Part shown: positions 56,365 through 64,000 of the stretch, in pieces
Layout: the number at the start of each line of letters is the position of its first letter
How positions within the stretch are numbered: position 1 is the first letter of the stretch
Source: Malania oleifera
Taxonomy: Eukaryota; Streptophyta; Magnoliopsida; Santalales; Ximeniaceae
Assembly (NCBI RefSeq): GCF_029873635.1
Contig: NC_080417.1
Coordinates: 32,414,214 to 32,478,213 of the forward strand
DNA length: 64,000 bases
Direction of reading: 5' to 3'
Notes under the pieces: generated by a model
Seen by the model: only the letters and a program-made list of their open reading frames with translations
Database searches by the model: none
Told to the model about the DNA's origin: nothing
Position numbers and translations under genes: made by a program

Positions 56365-57215
56365 GGAGATCCCCATTTTTGAAGGAATTTAAATGATTGG
56401 GAGGTGGAGGAGCTTTCTTCATTGCTTTCTTTGTTGGAGGTTTGTCGTCCTTTGGATAGGAGGGATGTTCAGGTGTGGGTCTTGAATATCTTTTTTTTGG
56501 GGGGGGGGGGGTGTGGTTGTCTTTGCTCATATATCTTTCTTCAATAATTTGATTTGCACTAATATGTATTTTCCTCTTCATCACAGTATGTATTTGGAAG
56601 GCCAAGTTCCCTGTAAAAGATTAACACATTCATTTGGCTAGTGTTCTTAACAGAGTTAACACCAACAACCTGCTGCAGAGTAGGAGGCCTTCTAGGGCAC
56701 TCTCCCCAGAAATGTGCATTTTATGCTTTTGACAGTTTTGAGTCTAGTTTCCATCCTTTCTTGTAGCATTTTACATTTGCTTGGGGGGGGGGGGGGGGAA
56801 TAGATCGTTTTCTTAGTTGGAGAGGTTGAGTTTGTTTGGAGTCGATGGAAGATTTCTTGTCTATTTCTGTTAGAGGCTTCTGAAGTCAGAACAAGCAAAG
56901 ATGCTAGTCGATTGTAGAGATGTGCAGTTTTTGCTGTTTGGTGGGGGATCTAGCTCGAACAGAATGCATGTATCTTCACTTGAAAGAAATCAACTTTGTC
57001 ATTGCTTTGGGATAGTATCGGATTTATGGATTCCCGGCCGGATGGCAGGCTTTATTATTGTGATTTTGTCCTTTCTTTTCCTTTTAATTTTTATTTTTAA
57101 AAATATTTTGGTGTTCTATTTCATTTCAAGAGGATTTCTTACCCTTTTTGTATATTCCCTTCTCATTTAGTAAAATCTCTCTCTTTCTGTGTAATCAAGA
57201 AAAAACACAATACAA
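56365..57215 (+). mobile_element. LINE ORF2 3' region with A-rich tail
   Basis: The order EELSSLLSLLEVCRPLDRRD (about 56410), a VW-K-AKFP word (about 56590), then LNRVNTNNLLQSRRPSRALS (about 56640-56700) and a Cys-pair region is the conserved C-terminal part of plant L1 ORF2 (normally VWKAKVP.KVK.F.W....R.NT.D.LQ.RRP...LSP). It carries G13 (56499-56511) and G16 (56783-56798) runs and ends in an A-rich tail (57196-57222). Confidence 0.7.
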
Positions 57216-57219
57216 TACA

Positions 57220-57910
57220 ACTGTAAAAGATATTTTCTAGTTCACACTAAACAATTGGTTGGACAATGGACAACCTAATTTGAAAACTTAATTTTGTACT
57301 GTGTGTGCGTGTTTGTGTGGGTAGATTGGCAGAGGAAGAAGGATTTATTAACATCCACAGAGACCAAAAGAGGCACAATACCTGAATCTGCCAACCATAA
57401 TTGTTAAAAGCTATGCATCAACAACCCCTTTCACCTTCAATTGTTTAGTATCAGCAAAACTGTATAAAGCTTTTCAATGATACTTTTCCTAAAATGTGCT
57501 AAATATGATCACCGGTGTTACCATCTGACATCTTCTCCTTTGGCAATGCTGTTGTTGGTGCTGTTAGATCCATTGCTCCTCGACCTGGTATCCAATTAAT
57601 TAAATGAAGTTGCTTTCTAAACCTAGCTTATAGTTATAAATGTCAACCTACAAACACACACTTGCAACTGCTTTCTCTCTCTCTCTCTATATATATATAT
57701 ATAGATATATATCTATCTATCTATCTACCGAACTATCTATCTCTCTGAAACAGACACAACCTCACACTTATTTGACTCTTTCAAAATAATTTAATAGAAT
57801 GTCACTGTTATCACCCCCTTGCCATTACAATGCCACTGCTGCACTATGTATTGCCTCTAGCCTTCTTTTGCTTTGATCACCAATTGTTTCAGTAACCATC
57901 AATTCCATTG
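57220..57910. other. Intergenic with compound microsatellite
   Basis: (CT)n(TA)n(TAGA)n compound microsatellite at 57672-57737. No gene seen. Confidence 0.55.
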
Positions 57911-57918
57911 CTACCATG

Positions 57919-58746
57919 TCGGGGTGTAATCAGTTTTATTTGGTTTGGTTTTGCCCAAAACCGAAAAATGAACTGAAATTATTGATTTTTTATTTTACAA
58001 ATTGAAACTACACTGAAAGCCAACGGTTTAAAAAATCCGAAAACCGAAAACTACTGGTGTGGTTCAGTTATATATCAATTTTCAAGTACTATAAAATTTT
58101 TAATTTAAGAAAAGCCCAAGCAGGAGGGCATAATTCAAAATTTTTATTTAGCAAGGCCCAATGGAGAGCATGGCATATTATGAAGAAGGTCCAAAACAGA
58201 AGCCCTTCAATCCAAGCCCAATTCAAGACTTTAAGCCTGGGCCCAGCCACAAAAGGCTATGTTCACACAGCAAGGCTAGATAGGTTGGATATATATATAA
58301 GGGGTGGAAGGTTTGTCCCTTCTTCCCTCGGCCGATGTGGGACAACCCTTCTGTTTCAAAGCAAGCCTTCTGTTTCACTCTTTGCTTGTCCCACATCGGA
58401 AAGTAGTAAAGTCTAAGATTCCTCCTCTTCTGTATAAAACTGCCTCCCTTTCTCTTCCTCTATATTTTCCATCTGTCTCAGCAATCAATTCTTTTAGACT
58501 AATATATATATATAATGATAATTTTTACACAATAATACATTAAAAATGTAGAAAAATTAAAACAAATATATAATTTTTCGATTTTTTCGATTCGGTTTTA
58601 CTGTCAAACTGAAACCGAAACCAAAACCGAAACCAAAAATTTGTTTTTTGTAAAACTAAACCGAAACCGAGAAATCAAACCAAAATGTTTATTGGTTCGG
58701 TTTTGGTGCAGTTTTTGGTTTTTTGGTAATTATTTTTACACCCCTA
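57919..58746. mobile_element. Second hAT-type element with GGTTCGG-like subterminal repeats
   Basis: Ends TCGGGGTGTAA / TTACACCCCTA (first TAG mutated to TCG), with the 8-bp duplication CTACCATG at 57911-57918 and 58747-58754. Both subterminal regions carry GGTTTGGTTTTG / CCGAAACCGAAACC words related to those of the element at 22225. 828 bp, no transposase frame. Confidence 0.82.
58292..58439. promoter_or_regulatory. Outward-facing USE/TATA pair inside the second hAT-type element
   Basis: Minus strand: TCCCACATCG (58342-58333), then 33 bp, then TATATATA (from 58299). Plus strand: TCCCACATCG (58389-58398), then 34 bp, then TATAAAA (58433). Both cores match the plant snRNA upstream element exactly. 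A loose match to the plant snRNA 3' box (AGACTAA) lies at about 58496, but no snRNA sequence is seen between. Confidence 0.55.
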
Positions 58747-58754
58747 CTACCATG

Positions 58755-61090
58755 GTCACTTGTCACCCTTCCATTGCATATCAGTATCACTATGGCTCAA
58801 AGGCACAATCCATCCCACTACGACCAATATCATTCTACTTCAGTACATACTTTAGTATATTGTCATTTCCTGTTAATTTAGTTCTTGGTTTCTTGCCCTG
58901 AGGTATTAAAAGTTTATGTATGTGGTCTCAGTCCTGTAATCCTTAATTATTATCTTGTAGTATAGGAGACAAACAAGGTTATGCTTGCTGCTTGGTTCAC
59001 CCATTATTAGGAATAGATTGGTTACGATAGGTTAGTTACAACTAGTTATACAGAAAATTATCTTGTTATCATGAAGCAAATAACAAAGTGAAATTTTTTA
59101 TGAACCCATAACAAGGAAAAGACAGGGAATAACTGTTCCTAAATTTTTCCATAGGAATTTCTATTCCTTTCTTATTACATGTTGGATGAAATAATAAGAA
59201 ATACACAAGGACTAGCTTTTACGTCTATTCCCAGATTTCTTATTGTATTCCATCTTATTCCAAGGTATAATCATTCCGCGAACCAAATGTAACCTAAGGT
59301 GCTTTATTTTGGAAGTTAGTTGCTGCACTGGTCTCTTTTGGTGAAGGTAATGATGCAAATCTGGTATGGTGCAGGGTCATTGGTTCTCTTCATTTTCATT
59401 GGACTGTAGTGACACCAATATAACAAATTAAAAGCTACAAAACAGGAAAAATATGATATAATACCACAAAACAAGAAAAATATGATAACATTAGGAAGCA
59501 AGATGCTGGGGGGAACATCTTCAATTTCAATGACTCCCTTGATTCGAACTTAATAGATGTATTAAACAAGGAAAAACAATGTATCTAGTTTAGAATGCTG
59601 TCAATTGTGGTCTGTTCAACTTGTTTCAGTCTCTCTGAATTATTTTGGGCAGTTCAGGGTTCTGTTTTTTTTAGTTTTTTTTATTTAGCTAGTTAAAATG
59701 TTAGTAGTTTGATTTTGAATAATCATTTTTATAATTAGGTTACCCCATTATTGGTTGAAATGGATTTGCAACTTTAATCAGCTTTCTACTTCCATTCTAT
59801 GTAAGCTTTCTGGACCCATAATGGAATGTTTGATGCCCTTTGAAAGCTATCCATCGCCCCTTCCGTAACATTTTCTGTGCTGTATCTTATTATCTCTATG
59901 GAGGTAAATTATGATGCTTATTGAAAAAGTAAAAGATGAAGAAAAATGGAGCCTACTATCTGACAGTGAACAAGCAGTTGAGATGTTTATTTTCATTGAC
60001 ATGCACAAAATCACCAATCTACACACTCACATGCACATACACACCAAAAAGTTGTCCGCGTCACACATCACATCAGTATAGTGTTCTTTGTATTTTTTAG
60101 TGAGGATAAGTTAAAGTCTTCATCTATTTTCATATTTCCAAATGATCGTATGCAATCTGGTATCGACTGGTTGGAAGCAGCTTGTTGGTCTTGAAAATGT
60201 GAAATGCTGGATCACTTTCTAGGAGGCTGGAGCTAATTTTTTTCCAAAGTCGTAACTTTTTCTTATTGTTATTCTAAATATGCACCGAGTATTTTAGTTC
60301 TGCAGCAGTATTCTATTTTAACAACCATTTCATGGCTAATGTTGCTTCATTTTTCATGCTATGATGATGAAAATATGAGGTATGTTCTAAACTTTTAATT
60401 TGTTAGCGTGGAAGCTTATGGCTAGGAAAATGAGGATTCCTCCACTAAGAAAGAAATAAAGCACAAAAAAGAACCAAAAAAAAGTGCAGGAGAACCAATG
60501 AAGAATTACTTCCAATTGCTTGCAAGTCAGTCAAAGATATTCCTCTAAATATTCATTTTTAGTAACCCAAGGTGATGTCAAGAACACTACCTACACATGA
60601 TCAGCTAAAAAAGCAAAACCTTTGAACATTCTAGCATTCTAACCAAATGCACCAGATCAGTGCTAACACTGCAATTCTCCATAGTGCCTTCCTCTCCTCT
60701 CCTCTCCTTTACCAAGACTCTTCCAAAAAGAAAAAAAGGAAAAAAAGAAAAAAAAGAAATTACATGTTCTCCAAAGTGGAATGCAAACCTTTTGCTTCCC
60801 CAAAACACCAAACAACTTGTTTTAGACCTCTCACAAAAAGGAACAATGTACAAAAAAATGAGCAGCAGTCTTACCACCCTAATAGGATAAGGAGATAAAG
60901 CTTTGATGTACAAGAAATTAAATTTCTAGGGTCAATCTCCACCTCCAGCCTCTTTTGAGTGGTCATTTTAAGATAGGAGCGGATCTTTGATTAAAGCAAT
61001 TTTCTTGCATGTGTTGTTTTTTTTCCCCTTGAAGAATTGAGTAAAATGGAAGACATAATCACCACGAGTCGGGGAAGACCAGGTTGGAGC
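58755..61090. other. Intergenic, no gene
   Basis: AT-rich. The 59100-59290 stretch, with the closing words CGAACCAAATGTAACCTAA, looks like a decayed MITE. A TCTCC repeat lies at 60690-60708 and an AAAG-rich run at 60725-60757. No conserved frame. Confidence 0.45.
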
Positions 61091-61099
61091 TTGGAGGCA

Positions 61100-61575
61100 A
61101 TATGATTAGCAGCTTTGTTATCATACGTCAACTCCATAGACTGAGAATGTGGAAACTCAGTTACCCAATGTGTTCTTCAACCAAACAAGTTCACATGTAG
61201 TGTGAGCCATGACCCTATCCTCTGACTCAACACTTGGCTACCACAGTTTGTTTCTTATTCTTCCAAGAAACTAAATTATGACCAACAAAAATGTAATTCC
61301 CTGTTGTGGATCTTCTGTTGGAAGGTGTCTTAGCCTAATTTGCATTCTTATATCCCTAAATATAATTATGATTCTAATATTGATATAAGAGACCTCTCCC
61401 AGATGCACCTTTGAGATATCTCACGATGTGAATTATTGCATCTTAGATATTTGTTCTTGGAGAATCTAGAAACTAACTCACAACACTTGTTGCGAAAGAT
61501 CTATCAGGTGGAGTGACTGAAATAATTCAACTTTTCAACAAGTTGTAGAATTGGCCTGGGTCAGGCAACCAATCA
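61100..61575 (-). mobile_element. Copia RNase H fragment
   Basis: Minus-strand frames carry the copia RNase H order: RRSTTGNYIFVGHNLVSWKN (about 61310-61250), KKQTVVAKC (where SRSSAEAEY-type words normally follow), then MAHTTCELVWLKN-like traces to about 61180. Upstream is a trace of the YLKG-type RT end. Broken by stops. Unrelated in sequence to the copia element at 37.5-45.2 kb. Confidence 0.55.
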
Positions 61576-61599
61576 CCTGTCTGGCACTAACTTACTAAT

Positions 61600-62790
61600 T
61601 TTTTTTTGTAGAAAAAAGAAAATTATATTAATAAGAGAAGAATTTACGAGAGGGAGAATTAAACATCTCCTAAACAAAATTTGGAACAAACCATAAAAAT
61701 AACTAAACTGTACAGAAAAAGGAGAAAATCAATAAGCCAGCACATTCCTCCAATCTCTTTGAATCTCTTGGAAACTATTTCCTCTGAAAAACCCTAACTC
61801 TGCGCGCCACACTGATGCTAAATACTGGATTTTATCCCAAACTAGATCCCAAATTAATTTTTTTCCTCAAGAATATCCATCCATTATGTACCATCCATAC
61901 CCCCCCCCCCCAAAATAAAACTGCAAATAAGCCACACTGCCATAAGACTGCTCTATCCTTTCTTCTACCAGAACTTGTAAAGAAATGGTTAGTAACTGAT
62001 GTGGGCATACCCAACTCTCTCTCACAATACCAAACAGCTTATTTCAAGTACTCCAAGCAAAATTGCAGAGTAAAAGGAGATGAGAAACTGTCTTAGAGTT
62101 CTTGAAAGAGCACACAAACATCGGGAGAAAAAGTCTTCAAAGGTCTTTTGATTTGCAACAAGTTGTTAGTATTTATTTTATTAAGGACAACAAACAAAGT
62201 GAAAGCCTTAATTTTTGAGGGGGCCTTGGTCTTCCATATAATAGGAAAGAGCGGAAATGAAGAATTAGAACAGGTCAAGAATTCAAGAGAAGATTTGCAA
62301 GAGTACACTCCTGATTGATCCAAGGACGAAGAATGAACATCCTTCCCGGACGAAAGATTACTTCCATTCAATAAAGATAACAAGACAATTCTCCATCTCC
62401 CTATCATAAAGAGGTCTCCTAAAATGGAGATTCTAGGAAACCAAAGGCCTACTCAAATCCCCAACAAAAAAAGATACGACTCTATTTTGCTCACACTCAA
62501 TTGAGAGATACGAGGGAAAGAAGTGGAGAAAACTACATTACACAGCCTAAGGTCTTTCCAGAAGTGGATATGTGACCCCCTCCCCACCACAAGTTTAGTG
62601 TGAGGGGTAAAGGAATAATGAATTTGAGAAATGGACCTCCACGGACTCTCCAAAGAACATCTTAAATTACTATTGGTATCCCACCTATTCTCATCCAACC
62701 CATACTTGCTTCTTATACCCTATGCCAAAGGGAAGATTCTTCTATAGGGAAACACCATATCCATTTAGCTAGAAGGCCGGTGTTTTAGAC
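61600..62790 (-). mobile_element. LINE ORF2 3' region, minus strand
   Basis: On the minus strand: WGRGSHIHFWKDLRL-type word (about 62590-62545), then IWKTKAPSKIKAFTLFVVLN (about 62240-62180), KINTNNLLQIKRPLKTFSPD and a Cys region. This is the same conserved L1 segment as at 56365-57215 but from a different copy. A C12 run (61900-61911) reads as G12 on the element strand. The A-rich 3' end is at about 61600-61620. Confidence 0.75.
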
Positions 62791-62869
62791 ACCTACTTAC
62801 CTATACCTAGCCCTCCCTTTGTCTTAGTCCTACAAACCTCAAGCCATATAACTAAGTGATCCTTATGCT

Positions 62870-64000
62870 CCCTAATAGTAAGTTAGTATCCTTGGGTGTA
62901 TTAAATTGGAATCACCTTGTTTTCATTAAACTAATGGACAACCTAGAGAGTGGTTCAAGGCCTCTTGGGGGGTTAAGGCAAGGGGGCCCTTGCCTTTCGT
63001 TTCAAGGACCTTGTTCACCCTGGTGGTTGATGTGTGAAGTATATTGATTTTGCATGCCTAGGGTTTGTGGTGATTGGAGGTTTAATGTATGTTTGTAGGT
63101 GGAGGTGTCACACCTTTTTTTTGTTTGCTGATGGCTTGAGAAATTTCAAAAAGTCCTTTGATTTGAGAGTTTTCGAGAAGATTTTTTTTGATTAAGGATC
63201 AACATGTCCAAGAGTGTGATCGGATTATATGGATCATAAAGACAAAGGGGTTCAAGACGTTAGCTAGTTGTGTTTCTCTTGTTTGGCTTTTGCTTATTTA
63301 GGTCTTTTTTAGGGGGTAATCCTACCTCTGTTGCTTTTCGGGATCGAGTGCTTGAGAGGGTGGGTAGTAGATTGGAGGGATGAAAGAGGATCTACTTACC
63401 TTTAGGGATGCATATTACACATTTGGACTTCCATTTCTAGCATTCCTCTATGTTTTTTTTTTTTTAATCCCTTTTTTGATTTCCACGAGCAAAGCAAGGG
63501 TTCTAGAGAGGCTTATGAGGGATTTTCTTTGGTCCAACATATAGAAGAATAAAGGGGACCATCTTGTAAGTTGGGATGTGGTTAGGAGACTTTTGGGTGG
63601 GGGGGGGGGGGTGGAGTTAGGGCTTGGTAATATGGTATCTAAAACACGTCCTCATTTGGAAATGGTTATGGAGGTTCCTTTAGAGGTTAATTCCTATGGC
63701 AAAAAGTGGTTAGAAGTAAGTACAAAGGTCATCAAAATGGGTGAAATACTAGAAGAAGTGGCGACATTCCTCATGTGAACTCCTAGATGTATGTTTCCTA
63801 GGTTGCTTGTTTTTTCTTCCCTCATACACGGTTCAAAGCAGGTAACTGTAATAGGATTCAATTTTGGGAAAATATTTGTGGGGGAGAGGCCTTCTTTGGA
63901 GGGGAACCTCTTTCTTGGGGCTTCCACTTCTTTAGAAATCTCAATGAGAGATGTTAATGAGCTTACTACATTGTTAAGTGTCTTGGACTATTTTGGTCCC
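62870..64000 (+). mobile_element. LINE ORF2 fragment running off the window
   Basis: RT-like words SRPLGGLRQGGPCLSF (about 62955-63000; compare RGLRQGDPLSP) and LVV/VDV traces are followed by the post-RT segment VLERLMRDFLWSNI (about 63500-63540) and GDHLVSWDVVRRL (about 63558-63590), then a G13 run (63599-63611). Heavily broken by stops. The fragment continues past 64000. Confidence 0.65.

Noticed and set aside
58440..58560. A U-snRNA gene behind the USE/TATA pair
   Set aside because: None of the conserved starts or Sm-site contexts of U1, U2, U4, U5 or U6 is visible. The promoter motifs stand without an snRNA body.
1..64000. CRISPR arrays, bacterial operons, ribosome-binding sites
   Set aside because: Spliced genes, plant LTR elements and caulimovirid DNA show a plant nuclear genome. 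No regularly spaced identical repeats with unique spacers were seen.

Overview
The window is nuclear DNA of a flowering plant, most likely a eudicot. It is AT-rich, its genes have GT-AG introns, and most of it is retroelements, an endogenous plant pararetrovirus and hAT-type elements. I find two host genes that look functional. On the minus strand, an ERD6-like tonoplast sugar transporter (18 exons, 483 codons, no internal stop) runs from 20086 down to 186. On the plus strand, an AlkA-like HhH-GPD DNA glycosylase occupies 51629-52837. From memory, Arabidopsis has the same two families as near neighbours (AT1G75220/AT1G75230, and the duplicated AT1G19450/AT1G19480), so this looks like an old gene neighbourhood in which about 31 kb of mobile DNA has built up between two head-to-head genes.

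Layout. 186-499: last two transporter exons. 500-16067: a 15.6-kb intron that carries a scrambled caulimovirid cluster (1033-15108), itself broken by a complete Ty3/gypsy insertion (6039-10105, target duplication CTAAG). 16068-20086: the other 16 exons. 20087-25612: 5' flank, a decayed LTR-like stretch, a hAT-type element (22225-23411, TSD CAAATGAG) and two families of degenerate tandem repeats. 25618-34797: a long Tekay/Del-like Ty3/gypsy element (TSD TGGGA). 37499-45186: a minus-strand Ty1/copia element, split by a solo LTR of the same Tekay-like family (40103-42540, TSD GATAC). 45.2-51.3 kb: intergenic DNA with a fold-back repeat and a LINE remnant. 51.6-52.8 kb: the glycosylase. 53.2-64.0 kb: LINE fragments on both strands, a G-box minisatellite, an LTR-like promoter region and a second hAT-type element (57919-58746, TSD CTACCATG).

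Most of the mobile proteins are broken by stops, frameshifts, deletions or lost catalytic residues, so the window records past invasions. Nesting gives relative ages: pararetrovirus before the 6.0-10.1 kb element, and copia before the Tekay-like solo LTR.

The most unusual signal is a bidirectional module made of two outward-facing snRNA-type upstream elements (TCCCACAT core), each followed 33 or 34 bp later by a TATA-like box. It occurs three times, twice inside hAT-type elements, with the same spacing each time. Also notable are tandem TGACG motifs in the endogenous viral promoter, a head-to-head viral junction at the primer-binding site, and recurrent short palindromes in unrelated LTR-like sequences.
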